A stretch of 51,007 nt of DNA. It comes from Actinomycetes bacterium (GTDB taxonomy: Bacteria > Actinomycetota > Acidimicrobiia > Acidimicrobiales > GCA-2861595). The notes under the pieces are model-generated. The model did no database searches and was not told where the DNA came from. It saw only the letters and a program-made list of their open reading frames with translations. The stretch is taken from contig JAHFUS010000025.1 in assembly GCA_023264975.1 (NCBI GenBank), positions 1-51,007 of the forward strand, read 5' to 3'. The position numbers and the translations under genes are program-made. Below, piece after piece: positions 15,123 through 24,326 of the stretch. Positions within the stretch are counted from its first letter, which is position 1; each line of letters starts with the position of its first letter.

Positions 15123-15139
15123 GCCGCCCTCCGGGCGGC
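15123..15139 (+). other. second hairpin before the large membrane gene
   Basis: GCCGCCC, loop TCC, GGGCGGC. It lies 111 bases before the ATG at 15250. It could back up the preceding terminator or structure the leader of the membrane protein gene. Confidence 0.35.
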
Positions 15140-15249
15140 GTGGGGCGGCCGGCGGCGCTACTGCGAACCACCCGTCTGGGGAGGCCCCAGCGGCATTTGG
15201 GGGCCGGGACGGATGGGCCTCTCGGCGGCGCTCCTTCAGGCTCGAAGGC

Positions 15250-17763
15250 ATGCAGACCTTCACCGCAGAGCCCGAGGGCGGGGCCGTGCCCCGCCCGCCG
15301 TCCACCGGCCCCGTTGCCGCGACCTGGGTCGCCAGCACCGGGGCCTTCCTGTTGCTGGCGGCAGCCGCCGTGTTCACGGCCGTCAGCTGGGACCGCCTCC
15401 CGGAGATGGCCAAGCTGGCCTTCATCCTCGGCGTCACCGGTACGTGCATCGCCGGCGGTCGGGCCGTGCGGCACTCGCTGCCCGCCACCGGCGACGTGAT
15501 CTTCCACCTCGGCGCCTTCCTCCTGCCCATCGACGTGGCCGGCCTCGGCCTGCGGGCGTCGATCGGCTGGCGGGCGATCGTCGTGTCCGAGGGCGTGGTG
15601 GGCGTCGTCGCCCTCGGCGGCCTCGCCGCCGCCTCCGGTTCCGTCGTCCTCGGCTGGGCGGCGACGCTGTCGATGGTGGTGCTCGCCGTCGGCATCGCGG
15701 CGGTGTCGCCCGTGCCTGCGGTCGCCGCCCTGGCCTTCGCCGCGGTGGCCGCCCACCTGATCGGCGACCACCGGCGGGCCCGGGCGTGGTCCATGCTCGC
15801 CGCCCTCGGACCGGTGCTCGGTCTGGCCGTCCGGTCGGCCCTGTCCGGGACAGGGCTCGGCGCCGGCGTGCTGGCCGAACTCGGCGTCGACGGGGGCATC
15901 GTGGCCCTCGCCGGCTGCCTGGCCTCCGCCGTGGTGCTCGGCCGCGAGGCCCGGGCCCGAACCGACGTGGCCCTGGCCGGCCTGGCCGTGGCCGCCGGCC
16001 TAAGCGGCATCGCCGCCACATGGGCGTCCGCAGGGATCTCCGGTGACACCACCTGGCTGGCGCTGCCGGTCGCCTTCCTCGCGACCCAGGTCGTGGCCGT
16101 CCTGTGCGAGCGGGACGTGTTCTGGCGCCACCCGGCCCGCTCCTTGGCCGCCCTGGCAGAGGTCGTCGCCGCGGTGGTCGGCGGGCTCTGGACGGCGCTG
16201 CTCGTGCTGGGCGCCCCCTACGTGGAGACCGGCCTCGACTTCTTCTCGGACGGCCCCGGGTGGGTGGCCCGGCCCGGCGCCGGCGCCTCGCTGGCCGCCC
16301 TCGCCCTCGGGTGGGCGGTCGCCGGCCTCCGTCGCCGGCGCAGCTCGACGACCTTCGCCGACGCCGTCCGGGCCGTGGCCGCTCCGGCGACCGGCGTGTG
16401 GTGTGCCCTCGCCGCTGTCGCCGCCGTCGAGGTGGGGACGGCATCCGGCCCCGCCACCGCCGGCGCCCTCCTGGCTGCCGCCGCCGTCCTGGTGTGGGCC
16501 GGTGGCCGGGCGGCCCAGGTGACCGGCACCGGCCTCGCCTGGTGGGCACCCGTCGCCATGGCCGCCGCCTCGGTCTCCTCCGTGGCCACGCTGGCGGCGG
16601 GCGCCGGCTCGACCGCCGTACTGGCCATGGGCGCGGCCCTTGCCGGGCGGCTCGGGCACGTGGCTCGGGTGCGGTCGCTCGGCTCCGCGGCGGTGGCGTG
16701 CGCCGCCGCCGGCACCATGCTCGCGGTGGACACCCCGGCCGGACCGAGCCTGTCCGGCGGGTCGGCGCTCGCCCTCTTCGTCGCCCAGGCCTGGCTGGTG
16801 GCGACCTCCCTCCACGGCTTCGACGCCGTCACCGGCCACGCCGGCCGGTTGGCGATGCTCAGCGCCGCCGGCCTCGCACTGGCGCTGGAACCGTCCGCCG
16901 GGCTGCCCGTCATCGCCCTCACCGCCGCCCTCCTGGTGGCCGACACCCTGCGCCTGCGCGACCGCATCGCCGGCCTCGCCGCCGCCGCTTCCGTCCAGGC
17001 GCTGGTGGGCATGCTGGCCGCCCAAGCCGGCTTCGACGTGCCCCAGACGGGCCTGGCGCTCGTCCTGGCCGCCGTCGTGTGGGGCGGCCTGGCGGCCCTG
17101 GTGGACGACGAGTGGCGGGCTCCGCTGGTCGCCGCCGCCGTGCTGGGCGTGGGCACCGGGCTGGCCCTGGCATCGGGCGACCAACGCATGCTGGCCGACG
17201 CTGTAATCGTGAGCGGCGGCCTGCTGGCGGCCGCCGGCATCGGCACCGGCCACCTCGGGCTGGCCCACGTGGGCGGGATGGCCGCCACCCTCGGCATCGT
17301 CGGCCACCTCGACGCCTCCGGCGTCGGTGCCCTCGAGCCGTACGTCGCCCCCGTCGCCCTCCAGTTGGTCGCGGCCGGATGGCACGGCAGGCGGAACCGC
17401 ACGCTCAGCTCGTGGACGGCGTACGCCCCGGCCGTCGCCCTCCTGGGGGGCGCGGCGGTAGCCGAGCGCCTGGGCGGCGGGCCGGCGTGGCATGCGGTGA
17501 TCGCCGGCGCCGTCGGCGTGGCGGCGGTGGCCTGCGGGGGCTGGCGCCGCCTGGCCGGTCCCCTCTTCCTGGGAACGGGTCTCCTGGTGGCCGTCACCGG
17601 CTTGGAGTGCCTCGGCGCCCTGGCCGGCGTGCCCACGTGGGCGTGGCTGGCCGCCGGCGGCTCGGTGCTGCTGGGCGTCGGCGTGGCGCTGGAGCGGGCC
17701 GACGCCACCCCCGCCCAGGCGGGCCGCCGCCTGGTGGACGTGATCGCCGAGCGCTTCGAGTAG
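15250..17763 (+). CDS. giant polytopic membrane protein, SCO7613-like C-terminus
   Basis: 837 residues from ATG 15250. It is almost entirely hydrophobic, Ala/Val/Leu/Gly-rich, with more than twenty predicted membrane helices and very short loops. The C-terminal part (LECLGALAGVPTWAWLAAGG, VALERADATPAQAGRRLVDV, ending IAERFE) matches the conserved end of actinobacterial SCO7613-like proteins. No transporter, enzyme or cofactor motif is seen, and its role is unknown. The frame is open for about 210 bases upstream of this ATG, but that stretch holds two hairpins and codes for Arg/Gly/Pro-rich sequence. Confidence 0.7.
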   Translation: MQTFTAEPEGGAVPRPPSTGPVAATWVASTGAFLLLAAAAVFTAVSWDRLPEMAKLAFILGVTGTCIAGGRAVRHSLPATGDVIFHLGAFLLPIDVAGLGLRASIGWRAIVVSEGVVGVVALGGLAAASGSVVLGWAATLSMVVLAVGIAAVSPVPAVAALAFAAVAAHLIGDHRRARAWSMLAALGPVLGLAVRSALSGTGLGAGVLAELGVDGGIVALAGCLASAVVLGREARARTDVALAGLAVAAGLSGIAATWASAGISGDTTWLALPVAFLATQVVAVLCERDVFWRHPARSLAALAEVVAAVVGGLWTALLVLGAPYVETGLDFFSDGPGWVARPGAGASLAALALGWAVAGLRRRRSSTTFADAVRAVAAPATGVWCALAAVAAVEVGTASGPATAGALLAAAAVLVWAGGRAAQVTGTGLAWWAPVAMAAASVSSVATLAAGAGSTAVLAMGAALAGRLGHVARVRSLGSAAVACAAAGTMLAVDTPAGPSLSGGSALALFVAQAWLVATSLHGFDAVTGHAGRLAMLSAAGLALALEPSAGLPVIALTAALLVADTLRLRDRIAGLAAAASVQALVGMLAAQAGFDVPQTGLALVLAAVVWGGLAALVDDEWRAPLVAAAVLGVGTGLALASGDQRMLADAVIVSGGLLAAAGIGTGHLGLAHVGGMAATLGIVGHLDASGVGALEPYVAPVALQLVAAGWHGRRNRTLSSWTAYAPAVALLGGAAVAERLGGGPAWHAVIAGAVGVAAVACGGWRRLAGPLFLGTGLLVAVTGLECLGALAGVPTWAWLAAGGSVLLGVGVALERADATPAQAGRRLVDVIAERFE

Positions 17764-18321
17764 GAAGCCCGCCGTCGAAGCCCGCCGGGCACACCGCCTC
17801 CTAAAGGCCGTCGATGCCGAGGAGCCTGGGCCGGGTGACGGCCCGGGCACCTCGCCACAACCCCGCCACGGCGGCTACCCACGGGCGACGGTGAGCAGCC
17901 GCCGCTTGTTGACGCTCACGCCGATCGCCCGGCCCGGTCCCCATCGAGGTAGCCGTCGGGCAGCGGCGGATCGGGGCCCGACCGGCGAGCCTGGCCGCCT
18001 CCCTGCGCACCACAAAAGAACGAGCGTCGGCCGCCGTCGAGCTCGACCACCGCGTCGGCGGCCGTCGGGTCAGGGTGCCGGCGGCCCTTGCCTGGCCGGC
18101 GGCGTGACACGGGGATGCGTTGGGCGGCGCCGCACCGCTGACGGGCGTACACGCGCCGGAGCCCCTGGACGAACCAGGGGCTCCGTAGCTCCCGGGGGGC
18201 GGGACACCGCTACCCTAGTCAAATTCGGCCGATTGTCCAGGCCGACTCGCCGGAATCGACGGATTAGCCCGATCCGGGATTCCTATGGAGAAGTCCCCTT
18301 CGTTCGCTGGTCACGATTTCG
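17764..18321. other. gene-less stretch with structured DNA
   Basis: It contains a perfect 12-bp hairpin (listed separately) and no convincing gene. On the minus strand around 18070–18010 a short frame reads AVVELDGGRRSFFCGA, which loosely recalls a YHS metal-binding motif before the frame is lost. If real, it is a decayed fragment. TCGGCC and GGCCGA (about 18226–18246) form another small stem. Confidence 0.35.
18158..18186. other. perfect 12-bp stem-loop
   Basis: CGGAGCCCCTGG (18158–18169), loop ACGAA, CCAGGGGCTCCG (18175–18186). It is isolated: the nearest gene ends are 136 bases to the right (minus-strand gene end at 18322) and 394 bases to the left (plus-strand gene end at 17763). It may terminate the minus-strand small membrane gene, or belong to an unannotated RNA. 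Confidence 0.5.
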
Positions 18322-18600
18322 TCAGACGACCAGGCGCCGGGCCAGCCCCCCGCCGGCTGCGATGTCGGCCCGGATCGAGTCGTGGCGGGCGAACACCCGC
18401 AGCGCGTGGCCCATGTGAAGCGAGGCCCACGACACGCCGAGCAGGAGCACAACGGCCGAGGACCGGGCCGCGCTGGTGATGAAGGCGTGGCCGGACGACC
18501 CGGTGAGTGCGGAGAACACCAAGGCGGTCACCATGGCGGCGCATGGGAGCAGCCAGCCCACCTGCGTACGAAGTACCTGCTTCCAGCCCTGGCCTGCCAC
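18322..18600 (-). CDS. small two-helix membrane protein
   Basis: 92 residues from GTG 18600, preceded by GGGAGG at a good distance; a longer frame upstream runs into the divergent flavodoxin gene. Two hydrophobic segments are visible (WLLPCAAMVTALVFSALTG and SSAVVLLLGVSWASLHMG), with a basic N-terminus and C-terminal RRLVV. I do not recognise a family. Divergent from the flavodoxin-like gene, with which it shares a 187-base intergenic region. Confidence 0.5.
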   Translation of the reverse strand: MAGQGWKQVLRTQVGWLLPCAAMVTALVFSALTGSSGHAFITSAARSSAVVLLLGVSWASLHMGHALRVFARHDSIRADIAAGGGLARRLVV

Positions 18601-18787
18601 AGCGCCTCCCGTTGGTGCGGCCCGCTGCAATCTGGGACCTTCAGCCCAAACGTACGCACGCCCTCCCGCCACGCCAAGGCACATTCCGATGGAACTAGAC
18701 CGTTCATGGTCCTTCGGGCGCGGAGGTGTAACACACCCCTGCCTACCGGGACGGCAAGACTGACGAGTCACCCTGGGAAGGAAGTCG

Positions 18788-19534
18788 ATGGCCCTCACCG
18801 AAGAGCAGGAAGCGCTGTGCGCCGAGTCGCCGTTCGACTTCTCCGACCTGCGGGCGCTGTTCATCAGCTGCACGCTGAAGCGGTCGCCGGAGGTCTCCCA
18901 TACGGAGGGCCTCGCCGCCCGCTCGATGGAGATCATGCGCAGGAACGGGGTGACGGTGGACCTGGTGCGGGCCGCCGACCACGACATCCCCGTGGGCGTC
19001 TACCCGGACATGACCGAGCGCGGCTTCGAGGTCGACGAGTGGCCCGCCATCTTCGAACAGGTCAAGGCGGCCGACATCCTGGTGCTCTGCACGTCGATCT
19101 GGCTGGGCGAGAAGTCGTCGGTGTGCACCAAGGTGGTGGAGCGCCTCTACGGCAACTCCCATCTCCTCAACGACGCCGGCCAGTACGCCTACTACGGGCG
19201 GGTAGGCGGGTGCCTCGTCACCGGCAACGAGGACGGCGTGAAGCACTGCGCAATGAACATCCTCTACAGCCTCCAGCACCTCGGCTACGTGATCCCGCCC
19301 CAGGCCGACGCAGGCTGGATCGGCGAGGCGGGACCGGGACCGTCCTACCTGGACGAGGGATCAGGCGGGCCGGAGAACGACTTCACCAACCGCAACACCA
19401 CCTTCATGACGTGGAACCTGCTGCATCTCGCCCGCATGCTCAAAGATGCCGGCGGCATCCCCGCCCACGGCAACCAGCGCTCCGCGTGGGACGCCGGGTG
19501 CCGCTTCGACTTCGCCAACCCCGAGCACCGCTGA
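18788..19534 (+). CDS. flavodoxin-like NAD(P)H-dependent FMN reductase family protein
   Basis: 248 residues from ATG 18788, with GGGAAGGAAG as ribosome binding site. The flavodoxin fold is clear: a first strand ALFISCTLKRSPEVSHTEGL with the phosphate-binding loop, LVCTS as the second FMN loop (ILVLCTSIWLGEKSSV), and YYGRVGGCLVTGNEDGVKHC as the third. It should bind FMN and reduce quinones or other substrates, though no specific target is evident. It stands alone. The C-terminal 50 residues (from FTNRNTTFMTWNLLHLARML) are typical of the actinobacterial branch. Confidence 0.82.
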   Translation: MALTEEQEALCAESPFDFSDLRALFISCTLKRSPEVSHTEGLAARSMEIMRRNGVTVDLVRAADHDIPVGVYPDMTERGFEVDEWPAIFEQVKAADILVLCTSIWLGEKSSVCTKVVERLYGNSHLLNDAGQYAYYGRVGGCLVTGNEDGVKHCAMNILYSLQHLGYVIPPQADAGWIGEAGPGPSYLDEGSGGPENDFTNRNTTFMTWNLLHLARMLKDAGGIPAHGNQRSAWDAGCRFDFANPEHR

Positions 19535-19582
19535 ACCCGTGGTGACGGCGGGCACCTGCTCCTTCCGAGGCCGAGCCGAGGT

Positions 19583-20356
19583 TCAGTCGGCGGCGCCGGA
19601 CAGGCGGAGGCGGCCGAGGCGGCGCCTCGCCACCAGGAGACCGATGACGCTGATGACGGCCAGGCGCACAAGGGCGCCGGCGCCGGCGGGGATGCCGTCG
19701 CGGGCGAGGCCCTCGGGGACGCCGGGGGCGAAGTCGACGAACACGGCCCTGGCCTCCCACATGGGTGACCACTGGGCGATGCCGGTGAGCGCGGTGCCGA
19801 GCAGCCGCTCGACCAGGAAGACGTAGGCCAGCGACCACACGGCCGCCCGCCGGGCCACGCACCCGATGGCGATGAACACCGAGATGTAGGCGGCTGCGCC
19901 CGCTGCCGCCGCCAGCGCGGCCGGCCCTGCCGCCCCGGGCTGGCCGGCGACGAGGGCGGCAACGGCGCAGGCGGGGACCACCGTGGCGAAGGCGGCGATG
20001 CAGCCGCCCAGCCAGCGCCCCACGACGATCAACCCCAGCGGTGTGGGCGTCTGCCAGGTGAAGTGGAACACGCCCGAGCGGACCTCGGCACCGAGCACGG
20101 CGTCGCCGATCACGAGCGAGGCGATGGGCACAACCAGGGCGAAGGTCCCGTCCGCCGCCACCCGGGCGAACGCCTCGCTCGCGGGCGCGTCGATGGCCAG
20201 GCTCAGGAGCCCGAACAGCAGGGCGCCGGCGCACGGCAGCAGGCAGCCCAGCCAGCGCTTGCGGCCGATGCACGACCGCAGTGTGTACTCGACGACCGCC
20301 CGCAACCGGGTCCCCGTCCAACCGGCCGGCGCCGCCGGCCTCGCCGGCGCCGTCAC
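19583..20356 (-). CDS. ABC-2 type permease subunit
   Basis: 257 residues from GTG 20356. About six transmembrane segments are visible, including ALLFGLLSLAI, FALVVPIASLVIGDAVLGAE and LVRLAVISVIGLLVA. The motif GAEVRSGVFHFTWQTPTPLG matches the re-entrant region of ABC-2 exporters, where the ATPase docks. It is the last of four genes arranged ATPase, permease, ATPase, permease, and probably pairs with the ATPase gene directly upstream. The exported substrate is unknown. Confidence 0.75.
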   Translation of the reverse strand: MTAPARPAAPAGWTGTRLRAVVEYTLRSCIGRKRWLGCLLPCAGALLFGLLSLAIDAPASEAFARVAADGTFALVVPIASLVIGDAVLGAEVRSGVFHFTWQTPTPLGLIVVGRWLGGCIAAFATVVPACAVAALVAGQPGAAGPAALAAAAGAAAYISVFIAIGCVARRAAVWSLAYVFLVERLLGTALTGIAQWSPMWEARAVFVDFAPGVPEGLARDGIPAGAGALVRLAVISVIGLLVARRRLGRLRLSGAAD

Positions 20357-20471
20357 CGGTCCCGCCCAGGCGCCGCTGCCGCCGCCGGTCGCTCCCCGCC
20401 GACGGTTCGTTCGGCGTGGGCCCCCCGGTTCCGGGAGCCGGCGCCGCCAGAGATGGCCACCGCGGGGCGGC

Positions 20472-21410
20472 TCATCGGACCAGCTCGCGGAAGAGGCTCT
20501 CGAGGGAGTCGTCGAGCGGGCGGACCTCGTCGAGGTGGACGGACAGGTCCCGGGCCACGGTGGGCAGCGCCAGGGCGAGCTCGGCGGCCCGGCTGGTGGA
20601 CACCACCAGGTCGGCGCCGTCGACCCGCACGCCGCTCACCGACCCGAGACCCACCAGGGCGGCGGCCAGGCGCCGGTTGTCGCCCGCCCGCACCAGCACG
20701 TGGCGGGGACGGTCGTTCATGGCGTCTCGGATGGCTCGCTGGCCGCCGGCTGCGGCGAGGCGCCCGTGGACGATGACGATGATGCGGTCCGCCAGCCGCT
20801 CCACCTCGTGCAGCACGTGGGAGCTGACGATGACGGTGCGGCCCTCGGCGCCGAGGCGGCGGAACAGCTCGATCAGTGACGCCCGCTGCACCGGGTCGGC
20901 GCCGTTGAGAGGCTCGTCCAGCACCAGCACCGACGGATCGCCAACCAGGGCGGCGGCCACCTTGGTGCGCTGGCGCATGCCCTTGCTGAAGCCGTCGACC
21001 TTGCGGCCGGCCACTTCGAGCATCCCTACCTGGTCGAGGGCGCGGTCGGGTGCGTCACGGTCCCCGATGGCATGCAGGTCGGCCACGTAGGCGACGAACT
21101 GGCGGGCCGTCAGCCCCGACGGCACCGCCTCGTCCTCGGGGACGAGCGCCACCCGGGCGTGCACGGACCGGTCGGCGCGAGGGTCGCGGCACTCGATGCG
21201 CACGGTCCCCTGGTTCACCGGTACGAGCCCCGTGATGGCGCGCATGAGCGTGGTCTTGCCTGCCCCGTTGGGGCCGAGGAGGCCGGTCACGCCGGCGCCG
21301 AACGAGCAGCTCAACTCGGACAGGGCCACGTTCTGCCCGAACCACACCGAGGCGTTCGTCACCTCGACGGTTGCACCCGGGGCGAAGGCGGGGTCGCCGG
21401 CGTCGGTCAT
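20472..21410 (-). CDS. ABC transporter ATP-binding protein
   Basis: 312 residues from ATG 21410, overlapping the upstream permease stop by 4 bases. Walker A is GPNGAGKTT, the signature region FSKGMRQRTKVAAAL (the LSGGQ motif is FSKGM, as in many ABC-2 exporters), Walker B VLVLDEPLNGAD, and the switch His in VIVSSHVLHE. The C-terminal ~90 residues form the regulatory extension. It powers one of the two permeases of this operon. Confidence 0.9.
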   Translation of the reverse strand: MTDAGDPAFAPGATVEVTNASVWFGQNVALSELSCSFGAGVTGLLGPNGAGKTTLMRAITGLVPVNQGTVRIECRDPRADRSVHARVALVPEDEAVPSGLTARQFVAYVADLHAIGDRDAPDRALDQVGMLEVAGRKVDGFSKGMRQRTKVAAALVGDPSVLVLDEPLNGADPVQRASLIELFRRLGAEGRTVIVSSHVLHEVERLADRIIVIVHGRLAAAGGQRAIRDAMNDRPRHVLVRAGDNRRLAAALVGLGSVSGVRVDGADLVVSTSRAAELALALPTVARDLSVHLDEVRPLDDSLESLFRELVR

Positions 21411-22312
21411 CGCTCCGTCCACCGGTAGCGGTACAGCAGGACGGCGGCGGCAACCGCCGCCACGACGAGGTAGGCGGTCACCGCCAGCAGCCCGCCGCCG
21501 GCCACCCCGGTCAGGGGCGACTCCGGGTCGACATGGCCGAGGAAGATGAGGTCGCGCAGGTAGATCGGAAGCGCGAGGACGTTGACGAGGGCGCCGAGCG
21601 AGCCCGTGCGGTCGACCGACTCGGGGTCGCTCGTGAGGATCGCCGATGTGATGGACGACACGAGGAAGAGGCCGATGAAGCCGGCCCCGGCCACGATGCG
21701 GCGGCTGGCCAGAGAGGCGATGGCCACGCCCACCACGGCGTAGAAGCCAGCCAGGACGACGACGGCCAACGGCACCTTCCAGAGCACCTCGGCGTTGTCC
21801 CGCACGTAGTCGATGGCGCTGTCGCTCACCAGCGTCTGGCCGACGAAGAGCACGACCTGGGGCAGGAACGAGAAGGCGAAGAGGACGGAGAAGATGGCGC
21901 CCACCTTGGCCATGACGTAGTCGGCGCCGGTGAGCGGCCGGGCGAACAGCAGCGGCAACACCCGCTGGCGGCGGTCGGGGCAGATGATGTCGGGCGCGGT
22001 CAGGGCGACGAACACCAGCAGCGTGCTCGACACCCCCACGTACTCCCGGTAGGTGATGAACTCGATCGGGTTCCCGATGCGGTCCCTGGTGACGTAGGCG
22101 ATGCCCACGTTGACGATGGCGGGGATGGTGACGATGCCAAGGAGGACGAACGGCGCCACCTTCTGGCGCCACGACCGTCGCAGCCCCAGCGCCCGGCGGA
22201 TCGATGCCCGGTACAAGGCGAGGGTGGCCGCCCGCCGCCCGCCCCGGGGGCCCTCATAGGGCCGGTAGCCGCGGTCGTAGACGGCGCCGGCGCCGCCCGT
22301 CGTGGAACTCAT
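21407..22312 (-). CDS. ABC-2 type permease subunit
   Basis: 301 residues from ATG 22312. A soluble N-terminus (YDRGYRPYEGPRGGRRA) is typical of these ABC-2 permeases. About six helices follow, with the ABC-2 hallmark PDRRQRVLPLLFARPLTGAD after the second. It sits between two ATPase genes and overlaps the downstream one by 4 bases. The substrate is unknown. Confidence 0.85.
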   Translation of the reverse strand: MSSTTGGAGAVYDRGYRPYEGPRGGRRAATLALYRASIRRALGLRRSWRQKVAPFVLLGIVTIPAIVNVGIAYVTRDRIGNPIEFITYREYVGVSSTLLVFVALTAPDIICPDRRQRVLPLLFARPLTGADYVMAKVGAIFSVLFAFSFLPQVVLFVGQTLVSDSAIDYVRDNAEVLWKVPLAVVVLAGFYAVVGVAIASLASRRIVAGAGFIGLFLVSSITSAILTSDPESVDRTGSLGALVNVLALPIYLRDLIFLGHVDPESPLTGVAGGGLLAVTAYLVVAAVAAAVLLYRYRWTER

Positions 22313-22400
22313 CGGGAGTCGCCCATCGGCTAGCAGGGCCGCCCGCTCATGTCATCGGATCGCTGGGCCGCTCGGGCCCCGCCCGCACCGCCGCGCTCGC

Positions 22401-23321
<921 letters not shown>

Positions 23322-23427
23322 CGGCGCAGTCTTACAGGTGGGGATCGTGCGATCGCTCGTCGCTCGTCCCCACAGGCCGTCCGGCTATGCGACTGTTACA
23401 TGAGCACCAGCCTCAAGGAGCGACCAC

Positions 23428-23640
23428 GTGAACCTCGCAAAGCTCGTCCAGAAGGCCAAGCAGGTAGCGGACAAGAATGGCGAAAAGATCGCAGCCGGCG
23501 TCGGCAAGGCCACGGACCTCGTGGACAAGAAGACCAAGGGCAAGCACCACGACAAGCTCGAGAAGCTCGACGACCTCGCCGCCAAGCTCGACAAGACCAA
23601 GGGCGACGGCGACACGCCACCCGCCGCCCCGCCCGCCTGA
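23428..23640 (+). CDS. MT0933-like small protein (putative antitoxin)
   Basis: 70 residues from GTG 23428, with AAGGAG as ribosome binding site. It is highly charged and helical: KLVQKAKQVADKNGEKIAAG, then KATDLVDKKTKGKHHDKLEK, with a Pro/Ala tail. This matches the actinobacterial MT0933-like family, named as antitoxins from Mycobacterium. No toxin gene lies beside it, so an antitoxin role here is unproven. Its stop is 5 bases from the end of the convergent hemolysin-III gene. Confidence 0.75.
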   Translation: MNLAKLVQKAKQVADKNGEKIAAGVGKATDLVDKKTKGKHHDKLEKLDDLAAKLDKTKGDGDTPPAAPPA

Positions 23641-23645
23641 AAGCT

Positions 23646-24326
23646 CTACCCCGCCCGCACCACCGAGGCGATGGTCAGGTAGTGGCACGCCGCCGCGCCC
23701 GCAACCATGACGTGCCAGACCTCGTGGTAGCCGAAGACCGCGGGTGCCGGGTCCGGCCGATGGTGCACGAGCACGACGCCGCCCACCGTGTAGAGCAGTC
23801 CGCCCACAACCAGCAGGGCGAGGGCGGCCCCGCCGATCCGCTGTGACAGCTCCGGCAGCCCCACGACCATCATCCAGCCCAGGGCGATGTAGCCGAGCAG
23901 GCTGAGGGCCGGCTTGCTGGCTACCTCGAACAGGGCGACACCCGCGCCGAGGGCGGCGCCGGCCCACACCGCGGCGAGGATGGCGAGGCCCAACTTCCCG
24001 CCCAGCGCCACAACGCACAAGGGCGTGTAGGAGCCGGCGATCATCACGAAGATGGTGGCGTGGTCGAGCTTGCGCATCCGGCGCCGGCCGGCGGGCGACC
24101 AGCGCCGGCAGTGGTAGGCGGCGCTCACCCCGAACAGGGCGCAGAGGCCGACGGCGTACACGCCGGCCGCCGCCCTGGCGCTCGACGTAGGCGCGCCGGC
24201 CACCAGGGCTACGCCGGCGGGTACGGCCACCACGAAGCACACCGCGTGCAGCCAGCCCCGCAGCAGCGGAGCGACCGGTGCCACCACCGGCGCCACGCCC
24301 ACTTCCTCGGCGGCGTCGACCGCCAT
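23646..24326 (-). CDS. hemolysin III/PAQR-type membrane protein
   Basis: 226 residues with seven membrane helices. The PAQR metal-site residues are visible: SAAYHCRRW with His and FGYHEVWHVMVAGAAACHYL with HxxxH near the end, plus LDHATIFVMIAGSYTP. Bacterial members are probably Zn-dependent membrane hydrolases, despite the hemolysin name. The ATG shares one base with the stop of the upstream Fic gene, so the two are co-translated. Nothing suggests a secreted toxin. Confidence 0.88.
   Translation of the reverse strand: MAVDAAEEVGVAPVVAPVAPLLRGWLHAVCFVVAVPAGVALVAGAPTSSARAAAGVYAVGLCALFGVSAAYHCRRWSPAGRRRMRKLDHATIFVMIAGSYTPLCVVALGGKLGLAILAAVWAGAALGAGVALFEVASKPALSLLGYIALGWMMVVGLPELSQRIGGAALALLVVGGLLYTVGGVVLVHHRPDPAPAVFGYHEVWHVMVAGAAACHYLTIASVVRAG

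Noticed and set aside
13827-16052. Minus-strand frame of 741 codons opposite the two-component genes
   Set aside because: Thr/Arg/Ser/Pro-rich with no domains; the plus-strand kinase and regulator are unmistakable.
18158-18186. Riboswitch (c-di-AMP or cobalamin type) in the gene-less stretch
   Set aside because: Only one strong stem is seen; the conserved single-stranded motifs of those classes are not recognisable, and no suitable gene follows in the right orientation.
23428-23640. MT0933-like protein plus neighbour as a toxin–antitoxin pair
   Set aside because: The neighbour is a convergent hemolysin-III gene, and no toxin-like gene is adjacent in the same direction.
23646-24326. Hemolysin III as a secreted toxin
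   Set aside because: It has seven membrane helices and PAQR metal ligands and no export signal, so it is an integral membrane enzyme candidate.
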